From: Actinomycetes bacterium
GTDB lineage: Bacteria > Actinomycetota > Actinomycetes > Streptosporangiales > Streptosporangiaceae
Length of the DNA stretch: 64,000 nt
Direction of reading: 5' to 3'
Assembly: GCA_021793235.1 (NCBI GenBank)
Contig: JAJYTD010000001.1
Location: forward strand, 248,001 to 312,000
Below are positions 1 through 9,038 of the stretch, in pieces. Both the position numbers and the translations under genes were made by a program. Below the pieces are notes generated by a model. That model saw only the letters and a program-made list of their open reading frames with translations. It did not search any database and was not told the DNA's origin. Numbering within the stretch: position 1 is the stretch's first letter; every line of letters starts with the position of its first letter.

Positions 1-975
1 AACGGCTTCATCACGTCGATCATGATGCGCGCCACCCCTGACGAGGTACGGCTCATCCTCGTCGACCCCAAGCGGGTGGAGCTCACCATGTACGAGGGCA
101 TCCCGCACCTGATCACGCCGATCATCACCAGCCCGAAGAAAGCCGCGGACGCACTGCAGTGGGTGGTCGGCGAGATGGACCGCCGCTACGACGACCTCGC
201 CGCGTCCGGCTACCGGCACATCGACGACTTCAACGCCGCCGTGCGCGCGGGCGAGCTCACCGCTCCGCCGGGCAGCGAACGCGAGTACGAGGCCTACCCC
301 TACCTGCTGGTCATCGTGGATGAACTGGCCGACCTGATGATGGTCGCGCCGCGCGACGTCGAGGACGCCATCGTCCGCATCACCCAGCTCGCCCGCGCGG
401 CGGGCATCCACCTGGTACTGGCCACCCAGCGGCCCAGCGTCGACGTCGTCACCGGGTTGATCAAGGCGAATGTCCCCTCCCGGCTCGCGTTCGCCACCTC
501 CAGCCTCTCCGACAGCCGGGTCATCCTGGATCAGCCGGGAGCCGAGAAGCTCGTCGGCAAGGGCGACGCGCTCTTCCTGCCCATGGGCGCGGGCAAGCCG
601 ATCCGGTTGCAGAACGCGTGGGTCACCGAGAAGGAGATCCGGGCGATCGTCGACCACTGCAAGAAACAGGCCGCGCCCAGCTACCGGGATGATGTCGGTA
701 CCGCCGAGGCGAAGAAGAAGGAGATCGACGAGGAGGTCGGCGACGACCTCGACCTACTGCTCCAGGCCATCGAACTCGTGGTCACCACCCAGTTCGGTTC
801 CACATCGATGCTGCAGCGCAAACTGCGGGTCGGTTTCGCCAAGGCCGGGCGCCTCATGGACCTTATGGAAAGCCGCGGCGTCGTGGGTCCCAGCGAGGGT
901 TCCAAAGCCCGCGACGTCCTTGTCAAACCCGACGACCTCCCCGGCGTCCTCGCGGAGCTGCGCGGGAGCGGATGA
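1..975 (+). CDS. ftsK: DNA translocase FtsK, C-terminal part (5' end outside window)
   Basis: Carboxy-terminal 324 codons of an FtsK/SpoIIIE-type DNA translocase; the frame is open from base 1, so the start lies upstream of the window. The family forms septum-anchored hexameric ATPases that pump chromosomal DNA through the closing division site. Visible parts are the second half of the RecA-like motor, with Walker B VIVDE at bases 310-324 followed by [15 protein letters not shown], and a winged-helix gamma domain at about 780-930 ([18 protein letters not shown]), which in this family reads DNA polarity sequences. The N-terminal membrane domain and Walker A cannot be seen. A small helix-turn-helix gene and rimO follow on the same strand. 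Confidence 0.95.
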   Translation, partial: NGFITSIMMRATPDEVRLILVDPKRVELTMYEGIPHLITPIITSPKKAADALQWVVGEMDRRYDDLAASGYRHIDDFNAAVRAGELTAPPGSEREYEAYPYLLVIVDELADLMMVAPRDVEDAIVRITQLARAAGIHLVLATQRPSVDVVTGLIKANVPSRLAFATSSLSDSRVILDQPGAEKLVGKGDALFLPMGAGKPIRLQNAWVTEKEIRAIVDHCKKQAAPSYRDDVGTAEAKKKEIDEEVGDDLDLLLQAIELVVTTQFGSTSMLQRKLRVGFAKAGRLMDLMESRGVVGPSEGSKARDVLVKPDDLPGVLAELRGSG

Positions 976-1192
976 GATAGTTCAGCAGCAAACGCCCGGG
1001 TTGACCGATTTTTCACCCTTTCCTGGACTGCGCCATGGTGCCCTGCCACGACAGGAACACGCAGAGTGGGGTGAGGAGGCACGCAACGGTTCGCCCGGGA
1101 GCGTTCCGCGGGCCCGGTTTCCCCGCCCACACCGCCTCGGTCGGGGAGGATCCGCGGGAAGCGCCCCGGCATCCTTGAACAAGGGGGCGGGA

Positions 1193-1597
1193 ATGGCGAC
1201 GATAGGCCACACCCTGGCCACGGCCCGAGAGCAGTCCGGGTACGCGCTTGCCGAGCTGAGCGCGCGGACGTGTATCCGCAAAGCGATTCTCGCGGCAATG
1301 GAGAACGACGACTTCAGCCCGTGCGGCGGGGATTTCTACGCCCGGGGGCACATTCGGGCGGTGTGCAAGGAACTGGGCACCGATCCCGAGCCGCTGATCG
1401 AGCGCTTCGAACGGGATGGCGACCGCCCCAGGCCGAAGCCGTCGTTTCCGGACCGCGCGGTGCTGGCGCGGCCCTGGATCGACCGCGAAACCGAGAAAGG
1501 ACCGAAACCGTCCGATCCCTGTGAACACGTCCATGTGCTGACCTCGGAGGAACCGCAGAAGCCACCGGCGTTCCTGGCCGACGGGGATGCCGTGTGA
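1193..1597 (+). CDS. Small helix-turn-helix protein (RodZ N-domain-like)
   Basis: 134-residue protein with an N-terminal Cro/RodZ-type helix-turn-helix (residues about 4-65: IGHTLATAREQSGYALAELS, then YARGHIRAVCKEL). It resembles the HTH_25 domain of RodZ but has no transmembrane segment and no periplasmic domain; the second half is a charged, proline-rich tail without a recognised fold. The ATG at 1193 follows a purine-rich AAGGGGGCGGG, and the HTH begins at once, so this start is preferred although the frame is open much further upstream. Lying between ftsK and rimO it may have a cell-division or DNA-binding role; that is inference only. A perfect palindrome follows its stop and probably ends its transcript. 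Confidence 0.75.
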   Translation: MATIGHTLATAREQSGYALAELSARTCIRKAILAAMENDDFSPCGGDFYARGHIRAVCKELGTDPEPLIERFERDGDRPRPKPSFPDRAVLARPWIDRETEKGPKPSDPCEHVHVLTSEEPQKPPAFLADGDAV

Positions 1598-1608
1598 GGG
1601 CGGCACCG

Positions 1609-1634
1609 TACCCGGCGGGCCGGCCCGCCGGGTA
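1609..1634 (+). terminator. 26-bp perfect palindrome after the HTH gene
   Basis: Bases 1609-1621 (TACCCGGCGGGCC) are the exact reverse complement of 1622-1634. Folded in RNA this gives a very GC-rich hairpin 11 bases after the stop of the helix-turn-helix gene. No U-tract follows, as is usual for actinobacterial terminators. It separates this gene from rimO. Confidence 0.65.
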
Positions 1635-1852
1635 TATGGAAGAGCGCGAGAACGCGCACGTCAGCAACCCCGAGCCGGGGCCCGGGCCTGCTGAAACGGG
1701 CGGTGGAGCAGCAATGGCGGGGGGAGCACGGCTACCCTGCGGCAGGTCGGCGGCCGTACCGGACACGCATCGGGCCGAAGCCCATGAACGGAGGATCTAC
1801 CCTGGTAACTGTGGCAACCGCCGCACACCAGTCCTCCCTTAGCTTGGAAGTC

Positions 1853-3292
1853 ATGTCATCGCGCCGTACTGTTTCGCTCGTCACGCTCGGATGCGCGCGA
1901 AATGAGGTTGATTCCGAAGAACTCGCCGGACGGCTCGCAGCCGACGGCTGGGATCTGGTCGACTCCGACAATGGAGAAAAGGCCGATGTCGTCGTCGTGA
2001 ACACGTGCGGGTTCATCGAAGCGGCCAAACGGGACTCCATCGAGGCGCTGCTGGACGCCGCGGACGAAGGCACCAAGGTCGTGGCGGCAGGGTGCATGGC
2101 CGAACGCTACGGCTCGGAATTGGCCACCGCGCTGCCCGAGGCGCAGGTCCTCGGATTCGACGACTACACCGAAATCTCCGATCGCCTGGACGATGTGCTG
2201 GAAGGCCGCACGCTCGTACCGCACGATCCGCGCGACCGGCGCACCCTGCTGCCGATCTCGCCGGCAGAGCGGCCGGGCCGACAGGCGGCCCATGTCCCCG
2301 GGCACTCCGGCTTCGAGCCGCTGCCTGACGGTGTCGCACCGGCCTCCGGCCCGCCCGTTGCCCGCCGCCGACTCGGCGGCGGACCGGTGGCCAACCTCAA
2401 GATCGCCTCCGGCTGCGACCGCCGCTGCACCTTCTGCGCGATCCCGGCCTTCCGCGGCGCCTACATCTCACGTCGCCCCGACGACGTCGTGCGCGAGGCC
2501 GAATGGCTGTCCGGACAGGGAGTTCGGGAGCTGTTCCTCGTCAGCGAGAACTCCACGTCCTACGGAAAGGACCTCGGCGATCTGCGGGCGTTGGAGGCGC
2601 TGCTGCCCCGGCTCTCCGCGGTGGAGGGGATCGAGCGGGTCCGCGTCAGCTACCTCCAGCCGGCGGAGGTGCGGCCGGGGCTGATCGAGGTGCTGGCCGG
2701 CACGCCGGGTGTGGTGCCCTACTTCGACCTCTCGTTCCAGCACGCCAGTGGACCGCTGCTGCGCAGGATGCGCCGCTTCGGCGACCGGAAGCGCTTCCTG
2801 GAGCTGCTGGCGGCCGTGCGCGCACAGGCACCCGAGGCCGGGATCCGATCCAACTTCATCGTCGGGTTCCCCGGCGAGACAGAGGAGGAGTTCGCCGAAC
2901 TCGTCTCCTTCCTTGAGGACGCCCGCTTGGACGCCATCGGCGTCTTCGGCTACTCCGACGAGGACGGTACCGAGGCGGCGGGGCTGGAGGGGAAACTGCC
3001 GGAGGAGATCGTCGCCGAACGGGTCGAACGCCTCAGCCGGCTGGCGGAGGAACTCATGGCACAACGCTCAGAAGAGCGGATCGGCTCCACCGTGGAGGTT
3101 CTCATCGAAGCCGAACTGGACGACGGAACCTTCGAGGGGCGAGCCGCGCACCAGGCCCCCGAGGTCGACGGCAGCACGATCGTGTACGGCCACGGCCTCA
3201 CGGTCGGCGACATGGCCACGGCCACGGTGACCGCTGCGCTGGGCGCCGACCTCGTCGCCGAGACGGCCACGGACCTGCCGGACGCGCCATGA
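1853..3292 (+). CDS. rimO: Ribosomal protein S12 methylthiotransferase RimO
   Basis: Radical-SAM methylthiotransferase that methylthiolates an aspartate of ribosomal protein S12. The N-terminal MTTase domain shows three cluster cysteines in [19 protein letters not shown] and [10 protein letters not shown]. The radical SAM CxxxCxxC is CDRRCTFC at residues 188-195, followed by AIPAFRG. The C-terminus carries a TRAM-type domain. At 479 residues it has normal family length. The frame is open from 1703, but the ATG at 1853 puts [14 protein letters not shown] at the usual family start; a GTG at 1811 with GGAGG 16 bases before it is a weaker alternative. Its stop overlaps the pgsA start in an ATGA, so the two are translationally coupled. 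Confidence 0.93.
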   Translation: MSSRRTVSLVTLGCARNEVDSEELAGRLAADGWDLVDSDNGEKADVVVVNTCGFIEAAKRDSIEALLDAADEGTKVVAAGCMAERYGSELATALPEAQVLGFDDYTEISDRLDDVLEGRTLVPHDPRDRRTLLPISPAERPGRQAAHVPGHSGFEPLPDGVAPASGPPVARRRLGGGPVANLKIASGCDRRCTFCAIPAFRGAYISRRPDDVVREAEWLSGQGVRELFLVSENSTSYGKDLGDLRALEALLPRLSAVEGIERVRVSYLQPAEVRPGLIEVLAGTPGVVPYFDLSFQHASGPLLRRMRRFGDRKRFLELLAAVRAQAPEAGIRSNFIVGFPGETEEEFAELVSFLEDARLDAIGVFGYSDEDGTEAAGLEGKLPEEIVAERVERLSRLAEELMAQRSEERIGSTVEVLIEAELDDGTFEGRAAHQAPEVDGSTIVYGHGLTVGDMATATVTAALGADLVAETATDLPDAP

Positions 3293-3867
3293 ATTCCGCG
3301 TCCGCGCACCAGAACGCCCCCGTGTGGAACATCGCGAACGTCTTGACGGTCAGTCGGCTCGTCATGGTGCCGCTGTTCGTCACGTTCATGTTCCTGGAGC
3401 ACCCCGCCTGGCGGTTCGCCGCCTTCGGAGTCTTCGTCATCGCCGCCATCACCGACCGGATCGACGGTGAACTGGCCCGGCGGCGCAACCTGGTGACCGA
3501 CTTCGGCAAGGTCGCCGACCCGATCGCGGACAAGGCCCTCACCGGGGCCGCCCTGGTCGTTCTATCCATGCTCGGGGAACTGTGGTGGTGGGTCACCATC
3601 GCGATCCTGGTCCGCGAATGGGGGATCACCGCCCTGCGGTTCGCCGTCATCAGGCACGGGGTGATCCCGGCCAGCAGGGGCGGCAAACTCAAAACGGTAC
3701 TGCAGGTCGTCGCGATCAGCGTCTACCTGTTCCCGCTGCCCGACCCGCTGCACATCATCGCCCATGCGATCATGGCGGCCGCGCTCATCGTCACCGTGTG
3801 GACCGGGGGCGATTATGTCGTGCAGGCGATCCGGCTGCGTCGCTCATCGGGCAGGACGCAGGCATGA
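3289..3867 (+). CDS. pgsA: CDP-diacylglycerol-glycerol-3-phosphate 3-phosphatidyltransferase PgsA
   Basis: 192-residue integral membrane CDP-alcohol phosphotransferase, the first committed step of phosphatidylglycerol synthesis (CDP-diacylglycerol plus glycerol-3-phosphate). The signature D-x2-D-G-x2-A-R-x8-G-x3-D-x3-D is complete, with Asp56, Asp59, Asp77 and Asp81 as metal ligands and catalytic base. Several hydrophobic helices flank it. The ATG overlaps the rimO stop by four bases, and its own stop overlaps the next ATG in the same way, so rimO, pgsA and the CinA-domain gene form one coupled operon. The CDP-OH family also includes phosphatidylinositol phosphate synthases; placement and the [10 protein letters not shown] start favour PgsA. 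Confidence 0.92.
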   Translation: MNSASAHQNAPVWNIANVLTVSRLVMVPLFVTFMFLEHPAWRFAAFGVFVIAAITDRIDGELARRRNLVTDFGKVADPIADKALTGAALVVLSMLGELWWWVTIAILVREWGITALRFAVIRHGVIPASRGGKLKTVLQVVAISVYLFPLPDPLHIIAHAIMAAALIVTVWTGGDYVVQAIRLRRSSGRTQA

Positions 3868-4349
3868 ATCCGGCTGCCGAGGCCGTGCACCGTGCGCTCA
3901 AGGAGCGCGGTGCGACCGTCGCGACCGCCGAGTCCCTCACCGGGGGACTGATCGGGGCGGCGCTCACCGCGGTTCCGGGCGCATCGGCCACCTACCGGGG
4001 CGGTGTGGTGGCCTACGCCACCGACCTCAAGGCGGAGCTGCTGGGAGTGCCCCGTGACCTGCTGGCCGAGCACGGCGCGGTTCACCCTGACGTCGCCCTC
4101 GCCATGGCCCACGGGGTGCGCCACGCCCTGACCGCGTCATTCGGGCTCTCCGTGACCGGGGTGGCCGGTCCCGACCCGCAGGACGGCCGTCCCGCGGGGA
4201 CCGTCTTCGCGGCGGTCGCCGGGGGCGCCGGGCAGAACCGGGTGACAGAGCTTCACCTCACCGGCGGCCGGGACCACATTCGAAGCGGCACGGTCGAGCA
4301 GGCGCTTCACCTGCTCAATGCTGTGGTGTTGGGCACCATGCGCAATTAA
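3864..4349 (+). CDS. CinA C-terminal domain protein (nicotinamide-nucleotide amidase, PncC type)
   Basis: 161-residue protein made only of the CinA C-terminal domain. The family deamidates nicotinamide mononucleotide to nicotinate mononucleotide in pyridine nucleotide salvage. Family blocks are [20 protein letters not shown] near residue 20, [19 protein letters not shown], and [20 protein letters not shown]. The N-terminal MoaB-like pyrophosphatase domain of full CinA is absent, as in most actinobacteria. The ATG overlaps the pgsA stop (ATGA). A hairpin follows, then an Xre regulator: the familiar actinobacterial order pgsA, cinA, clgR. The name cinA is often used although only the amidase half is present. 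Confidence 0.9.
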   Translation: MNPAAEAVHRALKERGATVATAESLTGGLIGAALTAVPGASATYRGGVVAYATDLKAELLGVPRDLLAEHGAVHPDVALAMAHGVRHALTASFGLSVTGVAGPDPQDGRPAGTVFAAVAGGAGQNRVTELHLTGGRDHIRSGTVEQALHLLNAVVLGTMRN

Positions 4350-4352
4350 CCC

Positions 4353-4387
4353 GTTCCCGGCTGTTCGAAGCGCCGGTTCCGGGGAAC
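4353..4387 (+). terminator. Hairpin after the CinA-domain gene
   Basis: GTTCCCGG at 4353-4360 pairs with CCGGGGAAC at 4379-4387 with one bulged base, across an 18-base loop. It starts four bases after the stop and is a plausible end for the rimO-pgsA-cinA transcript. No U-tract. Confidence 0.5.
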
Positions 4388-4507
4388 AAACCGTCACCAA
4401 GATCGTGTTATCCCTCCAGCGAACAGAAAGCCATGAGGTGCGACGATCGGGCTTCGGACAGGTACGGTGTTTTTTATGATGGTCGCTACCGGTGGGAGGG
4501 AGCGCGA

Positions 4508-4867
4508 ATGATGGTCCTGCTTCGTCACCTACTTGGTGACGTGCTACGACGGCTACGGCAGCGACAGGGCCGCACCCTCCGCGAAGTGTCGGCCGATGCG
4601 CGGGTCTCATTGGGCTATCTGTCGGAGGTCGAACGAGGGCAGAAGGAGGCGTCCTCTGAGCTGCTCTCCTCGATCTGCGGCGCGTTGGGGGTCCCCCTGT
4701 CCCAGGTGCTGCGTGAGGTCGCCGACCAATTGGCACTTGCCGAGCTGCAGGAGGCCGCCCTGCTCAGCGGGTCGGTACCCGCCGACTCCGTCCCCGAACC
4801 CGACCGACTCGGCATCGATTCGGTACCCGACCGCGTCCCCGAGGTCGTCGACATGGTGGGAGTCTGA
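4508..4867 (+). CDS. clgR: Xre-family transcriptional regulator, ClgR-like
   Basis: 119-residue protein with one Cro/CI-type helix-turn-helix at residues about 5-60. The run [20 protein letters not shown] followed by [16 protein letters not shown] is diagnostic of ClgR, the actinobacterial activator of clp protease and related proteostasis genes. The C-terminal tail is acidic and unstructured. The ATG at 4508 (or 4511) is chosen because GGGAGGG ends seven bases before it and homologues begin MILLRRLLGDVLR; the reading frame extends further upstream without a ribosome binding site. The neighbourhood (cinA before, recA after) matches the usual clgR locus. No clear ClgR operator was found in the 158 bases upstream. 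Confidence 0.85.
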   Translation: MMVLLRHLLGDVLRRLRQRQGRTLREVSADARVSLGYLSEVERGQKEASSELLSSICGALGVPLSQVLREVADQLALAELQEAALLSGSVPADSVPEPDRLGIDSVPDRVPEVVDMVGV

Positions 4868-5067
4868 GCCCATCAGCCCCCGCTGAGGCAGTAAAGAGTA
4901 CAGACTGAAGAGTGCACAGTGCGCGTGCACGGCCGTCGACCGCTCCTTGAGCGTTCGGCGGCCGTCGTCTGCACCGCGTCCCGGCTTCGGCCGTGTGTTT
5001 CCCCGTGTCTCCCAAGGGCAGAGGCATCCAGAAACGGCAGAGGACGTCGTTTCGGGGGATGATCAAA

Positions 5068-5544
5068 ATGGCGAAGATTCACGGGCCGTTGAGCGATGAC
5101 GCCCGCAAGACAACGGGACAGGCCCTCCAGGCAGCGGTGGTGGACCTCATCGACCTGTCGCTGGTCGCGAAGCAGACGCACTGGAACGTTGTGGGGCGCA
5201 ACTTCCGTTCCGTCCATCTGCAGCTCGACGAGCTCGTCGACGCCGCGCGCAGCCACACCGACACGCTGGCCGAGCGCGCCGTGGCCATCGGTGTCACGCC
5301 TGACGGGCGCTCGGCCAAGGTCGCGGCCGACACCCGGCTCCCGCAACCCGACCGCGGCTACCTCCAGGACGACAAGGTCGTCGCGCTGGTCACCGACGCC
5401 CTGAGCGGGACGGTGCAGCGCTTCAGGGAGCACGTCGACGCGACCAGCGAGGCCGACCCCGTGTCCCAGGACCTGCTGATCGCCGCATCCGAGGATCTGG
5501 AGCAGCAGCACTGGATGTTCGAGGCCATGCACGACAATCGGTGA
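5068..5544 (+). CDS. dps: Dps-family ferritin-like DNA-protection protein
   Basis: 158-residue mini-ferritin. Dps dodecamers oxidise Fe(II) with peroxide, store iron and can coat DNA. All inter-subunit ferroxidase residues are present and correctly spaced: His38, His50, Asp54, Asp65 and Glu69, in THWNV, FRSVHLQLDE and DTLAER. The spacings equal those of the E. coli enzyme (51, 63, 67, 78, 82). The ATG at 5068 is chosen because GGGGG sits nine bases upstream; an in-frame ATG at 5059 has no room for one. There is no long Lys-rich N-terminal tail for DNA binding. It converges on the Rrf2 gene with a shared terminator between. Confidence 0.92.
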   Translation: MAKIHGPLSDDARKTTGQALQAAVVDLIDLSLVAKQTHWNVVGRNFRSVHLQLDELVDAARSHTDTLAERAVAIGVTPDGRSAKVAADTRLPQPDRGYLQDDKVVALVTDALSGTVQRFREHVDATSEADPVSQDLLIAASEDLEQQHWMFEAMHDNR

Positions 5545-5549
5545 CAGGC

Positions 5550-5573
5550 CCGGCGGCCCGTGCGGGCCGCCGG
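5550..5573. terminator. Bidirectional terminator between dps and the Rrf2 gene
   Basis: Perfect 11-bp inverted repeat, CCGGCGGCCCG at 5550-5560 and its complement at 5563-5573, with a two-base centre. It lies between the stops of two convergent genes and can end transcripts from both sides. Confidence 0.8.
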
Positions 5574-5577
5574 CAGA

Positions 5578-6030
5578 TCAACTCGCCCAGGCGTCGGGGT
5601 CTTCGGCCAGAGCGCGTACCGTATCGGGTAGTTTCCCGGCGGTGAGATGGCCCAGGGTGACGCTTTCCAGAATGGAGCGCTCGCTGGCCCGCAGCGCGAT
5701 CCACACTTGCTGGAGGCTGCGCGCCGCGCCGTCGTAGTCCACGTGCTCGGGGCGCTCCCCGCGCACGTTGGCCAACGGGCCGTCGACAGCCCGGATGATG
5801 TCGGCCAGCGAGATCTCCTCGGCGGGCCGGGCCAGCCAGTAGCCCCCGACGGGCCCTCGTTGGCTGCGCACCAGGCCGGCGCGGCGCAGTTGAGTAAGGA
5901 TGTTCTCCAGGAACTTTCCGGGGATGGCCTGGGCGCGCGCGAGCTGTTCGGCCGTGATGGGGCCGCCGCTGGCGGCTGCGAGTTCGGCCGCGGCGCGCAG
6001 CGCGTAGTCGACCCGGGCAGAAAGGCGCAT
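5578..6030 (-). CDS. Rrf2-family transcriptional regulator lacking cysteines
   Basis: 150-residue winged-helix regulator beginning MRLSARVDYALRAAAELA, the classic Rrf2 start, with the recognition region LARAQAIPGKFLENILTQLR and the wing RSQRGPVGGYWLARP. Rrf2 proteins include the iron-sulfur sensors IscR, NsrR and RsrR and the cysteine regulator CymR. There is no cysteine anywhere in this protein, so it cannot hold a Cys-ligated cluster and must sense by another route, as CymR does through a partner. The start codon has a CATAAT box six bases upstream, suggesting a leaderless mRNA. Its target genes are unknown. Confidence 0.85.
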   Translation of the reverse strand: MRLSARVDYALRAAAELAAASGGPITAEQLARAQAIPGKFLENILTQLRRAGLVRSQRGPVGGYWLARPAEEISLADIIRAVDGPLANVRGERPEHVDYDGAARSLQQVWIALRASERSILESVTLGHLTAGKLPDTVRALAEDPDAWAS

Positions 6031-6036
6031 GCTGCG

Positions 6037-6042
6037 ATTATG
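6037..6042 (-). promoter_or_regulatory. -10 box of a leaderless promoter for the Rrf2 gene
   Basis: Minus-strand CATAAT ends six bases before the ATG at 6030, so transcription should begin at or next to the A of the start codon. No clear -35 box or ribosome binding site is visible. Confidence 0.5.
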
Positions 6043-6307
6043 CCGCGTACCGAGGGGAGCACGGGGCAGAGGGGCAGTGCGGTGGCACTGTGGCGCTGCG
6101 GATCATCGGCACTTCTCCTACCGGTATTGCGGGTTGCCGGCGCACCCGGGGCCCTGGACGGGGCTTTCCGGGGCGCCCTGGATGTCCAGGCCTTTAGCGT
6201 ACCGATGTGGCGGCGGCCGTGCTGAGAAGCTCCGCCGCGCCATCTGTTCCCGGGCCGGGCCGTCGCCGCGGGTGACATCGGGCCATGGGTCGCCGATACT
6301 GGTAAGG

Positions 6308-6502
6308 ATGAGACTCTCCCAGTTCTGGGCCCGTATGCACGACCAGTTCGGCGAGGCCTATGCCGAGAGCCTGGCCCGGGACTACGTGTTCGACGCCCTG
6401 GGTTCGCGGACGGTGCACCAGGCACTCGCTGACGGCATCAGCGCCAAGGAGGTGTGGCGCGCGGTCTGCGACACCTTCGACCTTCCGGCCACAGTGCGCT
6501 GA
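6308..6502 (+). CDS. DUF3046 protein upstream of recA
   Basis: 64-residue protein of the actinobacterial DUF3046 family (MRLSQFWARMHDQFGEAYAE), with the conserved GISAKEVWRAVCDTFDLP end. No enzymatic motif is visible and no function is established. It is almost always found just before recA in actinobacteria, which alone suggests a link to recA expression or DNA repair. The ATG at 6308 follows an AAGG and agrees with the conserved family start. The ATG is 310 bases before the end of the recA leader and outside the LexA box, so it is probably transcribed separately from the SOS promoter. Confidence 0.85.
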   Translation: MRLSQFWARMHDQFGEAYAESLARDYVFDALGSRTVHQALADGISAKEVWRAVCDTFDLPATVR

Positions 6503-6812
6503 TCCCGGTGGCCGACACGCCCATCGGGGACGGTGGCTCGCGGGCGAAGCCGTGCGGGCCCGGCCGGTCAGCGCCCATCGGCCATCACCTCTTCGAGTAA
6601 TCGAACAGAAGTTCGGGTATTGTGGAGTGCAACCGGAGTCACGGAAGTGGCGCGAGGCGCTCAGCGGACGCGAGACGCCCGAAGGGCCCGGCGTATGGCG
6701 GCCGCTCGGCGGCCGTCCACAGGGTGGCGCAAGCCGTCGCGAATTGTCCTAGCGGCCGCGTAGCGTCAATCCCGAGATGAAGAAGAAGACACCGACCCAA
6801 CAGGGGTTCCCC
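6503..6812 (+). other. Intergenic region carrying the recA control sequences
   Basis: 310 bases between DUF3046 and recA. It holds a perfect LexA box at 6603-6614, a TATTGT box at 6618-6623 that could be a -10, and about 180 bases of likely untranslated leader with only short, imperfect GC-rich inverted repeats. No small gene is supported. Confidence 0.6.
6603..6614. promoter_or_regulatory. LexA (SOS) box of recA
   Basis: GAACAGAAGTTC is a perfect match to the Gram-positive/actinobacterial LexA half-site pattern GAAC-N4-GTTC and extends outward as TCGAAC and GTTCGG. It sits about 200 bases upstream of recA and overlaps the region just before a TATTGT -10 candidate. Established knowledge: LexA represses recA through such boxes until DNA damage. 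Confidence 0.85.
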
Positions 6813-9038
6813 GTGGCAGCTGCTGACCGAGACAAGGCTCTCGAAACCGCGCTCGCGCAGATCGAGCGCCAGTTCGGCAAGGGCTCCGTCATGCGCCTCG
6901 GCGATGACGACCGCCCGCCGATCGAGTCGATCCCCACCGGCGCGATCTCCTTGGACATCGCCCTGGGAATCGGCGGAATCCCGCGCGGTCGGATCGTGGA
7001 GGTCTACGGTCCCGAGTCGTCGGGAAAGACGACCGTCGCCCTGCACGCGGTCGCGAACGCGCAGAAGGCGGGGGGCATCGCCGCCTTCATCGACGCCGAG
7101 CACGCGCTCGATCCCGAGTACGCCAAGAAGATCGGGGTGAACACCGACGACCTCCTCCTCTCGCAGCCCGACACGGGGGAGCAGGCGCTGGAGATCGCCG
7201 ACATGCTGATCCGCTCCGGCGCGGTCTCCATCCTCGTGATCGACTCCGTCGCCGCACTGGTCCCGCGCGCCGAGATCGAGGGCGAGATGGGCGACAGCCA
7301 TGTCGGCCTCCAGGCCCGGCTGATGTCCCAGGCGCTCCGCAAGATCGCGGGCGCCCTGCACCAGACCGGCACCACGGCCGTCTTCATCAACCAGCTCCGT
7401 GAGAAGGTCGGAGTGATGTTCGGGTGCATGCATTACGACACCCGCGTCACCCTGGCGGACGGGTCGCAGGAGAAGATCGGCGAGATCGTCGACCAGAAGA
7501 TGGACGTCGAAGTCCTCTCCTATGACCCCGATCGCGACGAGGTGGTCCCTCGGCGCATCGTCAACTGGTTCGACAATGGGCCGACCGACGCATTCCTCCA
7601 GTTCACCGTCGCCAAGTCCGGAGAAAACGGGCGCGCGCGGTTCGCCGCCACTCCCAACCACCTCATCCGCACTCCTGGCGGCTGGCGAGAGGCCGGGGAG
7701 CTGCTGCCCGGCGACCGCGTCCTCACCCGGGAGGCGCACTACCTGAACGAGCAGCAGCGCCAGATCGTCTATGGCTCGCTCATGGGCGGCGGCGCGCTCT
7801 CACCGAACACCCGGGGCCGCACCGGCACCCGGTTCCGGATGGAACACGGCGCGCAGCAGACCGACTACCTGGACTGGAAGGTGTCGCTGCTCGGTAACAT
7901 CGGCAATACGCGCAGCGGCAACGGCAAGGGCGCCTCCGTTGTGGATTTCACGCCGCTCCCGGAGCTGCACGAACTGCGTGAGGTGATGTACTTCGGTGCC
8001 GGGTACAAGCACCTGACGTGGGAGTTCCTCAAGTCGCTCACCCCGCTTGCCCTCGCTGTCTGGTACATGGACGGCGGCTTCCTCGCGGTGGACTCCACGG
8101 GTGTGCGGCAGCGGACACAGGGGGGCAGCGGCCGCATCGAGATCTGTGTGGAGGCGATGAGCCCGGGATCGCGGGAGCGATTGACCCGGCACTTGCGCGA
8201 CACCTTCGGCCTCGACGTCCGCGTTCGGCGGGCGGGCACGGCGGGCAAGCACGTCATGGTGTTCTCCACGGCGGCCAGCGCGCGCTTCCAGGAGATCGTC
8301 GCACCGTACGTGCACGAGTCGATGGCCGACAAGCTGCTTCCCCGTTACCAGGGGCGCTGCGAAGTCCAGCCGGAGTTCAGTGCGCCCGTGGACCGGCTGG
8401 TCGCCGCAGAGGTCCTCGACATCCACCGCAAGCCGGAGACGCGGGGCATGCACCGCTTCGACATCGAAGTGGAGGGCGACCACAACTACTTCGTCGACGG
8501 CGTGATGGTGCACAACAGCCCGGAGACCACCACGGGCGGGCGGGCGCTGAAGTTCTACTCGTCGGTCCGGCTGGATGTGCGGCGAATCGAGACGCTGAAG
8601 GACGGAACCGACCCCGTCGGGAACCGCACCCGGGTCAAGGTCGTGAAGAACAAGGTCGCACCGCCCTTCAAGCAGGCGGAGTTCGACATCCTCTACGGGG
8701 TCGGGGTCTCCCGCGAAGGCGGGCTGATCGACCTCGGAGTGGAGCAGGGCATCGTGCGCAAGTCCGGTGCCTGGTACACCTACGAGGGAACCCAGCTGGG
8801 CCAGGGCAAGGAGAACGCGCGGAACTTCCTGCGCGAGAACGCCGACATGGCCAACGAGATCGAGAAGAAGATCAGGGAGAAGCTGGGTGTGCCCGGTGCG
8901 GGCGATGACAGCGCCGACTCCGGGGCCGCGGCCAAGGACGCCGCGGCCAAGGACGCGGCCGTCAAGGACCCGAGTGCGGCTCCGGCACCCGCCAAGCGCA
9001 CCACCAAGGCCAAGGCGGCTTCGGCACCGGATGCCTGA
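6813..9038 (+). CDS. recA: Recombinase RecA precursor containing an intein
   Basis: 741-codon precursor: RecA interrupted by a 364-residue intein, leaving a 377-residue mature recombinase. RecA forms filaments on single-stranded DNA, drives strand exchange and triggers LexA cleavage. Walker A is GPESSGKT; the segment before the intein ends [13 protein letters not shown] and RecA resumes at [14 protein letters not shown], inside the DNA-binding L2 region. The C-terminus has a low-complexity [14 protein letters not shown] tail. The GTG at 6813 is preferred because AGGGG ends six bases before it and homologues begin (M)[10 protein letters not shown]; an in-frame ATG at 6777 would add 12 residues and has no ribosome binding site. 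A LexA box lies upstream; recX overlaps the last eight bases. Confidence 0.95.
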   Translation: MAAADRDKALETALAQIERQFGKGSVMRLGDDDRPPIESIPTGAISLDIALGIGGIPRGRIVEVYGPESSGKTTVALHAVANAQKAGGIAAFIDAEHALDPEYAKKIGVNTDDLLLSQPDTGEQALEIADMLIRSGAVSILVIDSVAALVPRAEIEGEMGDSHVGLQARLMSQALRKIAGALHQTGTTAVFINQLREKVGVMFGCMHYDTRVTLADGSQEKIGEIVDQKMDVEVLSYDPDRDEVVPRRIVNWFDNGPTDAFLQFTVAKSGENGRARFAATPNHLIRTPGGWREAGELLPGDRVLTREAHYLNEQQRQIVYGSLMGGGALSPNTRGRTGTRFRMEHGAQQTDYLDWKVSLLGNIGNTRSGNGKGASVVDFTPLPELHELREVMYFGAGYKHLTWEFLKSLTPLALAVWYMDGGFLAVDSTGVRQRTQGGSGRIEICVEAMSPGSRERLTRHLRDTFGLDVRVRRAGTAGKHVMVFSTAASARFQEIVAPYVHESMADKLLPRYQGRCEVQPEFSAPVDRLVAAEVLDIHRKPETRGMHRFDIEVEGDHNYFVDGVMVHNSPETTTGGRALKFYSSVRLDVRRIETLKDGTDPVGNRTRVKVVKNKVAPPFKQAEFDILYGVGVSREGGLIDLGVEQGIVRKSGAWYTYEGTQLGQGKENARNFLRENADMANEIEKKIREKLGVPGAGDDSADSGAAAKDAAAKDAAVKDPSAAPAPAKRTTKAKAASAPDA
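7425..8516 (+). mobile_element. RecA intein with an inactivated LAGLIDADG endonuclease
   Basis: Protein-splicing element of 364 residues. Splicing residues are intact: Cys1 (7425), block B TPNH in [11 protein letters not shown], block [17 protein letters not shown], the terminal His-Asn (8511-8516) and Ser+1 of the host (8517). Insertion between MFG and SPETTTGG, and the sequence itself, correspond to the Mycobacterium leprae RecA intein as I recall it, not to the M. tuberculosis one. Both LAGLIDADG motifs lack their catalytic aspartate: VYGSLMGGG (intein residue 122, GGC at 7788) and LAVWYMDGG (residue 217, GGC at 8073), where active relatives have Asp. Splicing should work; homing should not. 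Confidence 0.93.

Noticed and set aside
470-1192. N-terminal extension of the small helix-turn-helix gene over the end of ftsK
   Set aside because: It overlaps ftsK coding sequence in another frame and has low-complexity Arg/Ser/Pro content; the HTH domain begins right after the ATG at 1193.
1703-1852. 50-residue extension at the start of rimO
   Set aside because: Not similar to RimO, whose conserved sequence begins at the ATG at 1853.
6777-6812. Alternative RecA start ([12 protein letters not shown])
   Set aside because: The GTG at 6813 has a ribosome binding site and fits homologues; the ATG at 6777 has none, though a leaderless start from TAGCGT at about 6762 cannot be fully excluded.
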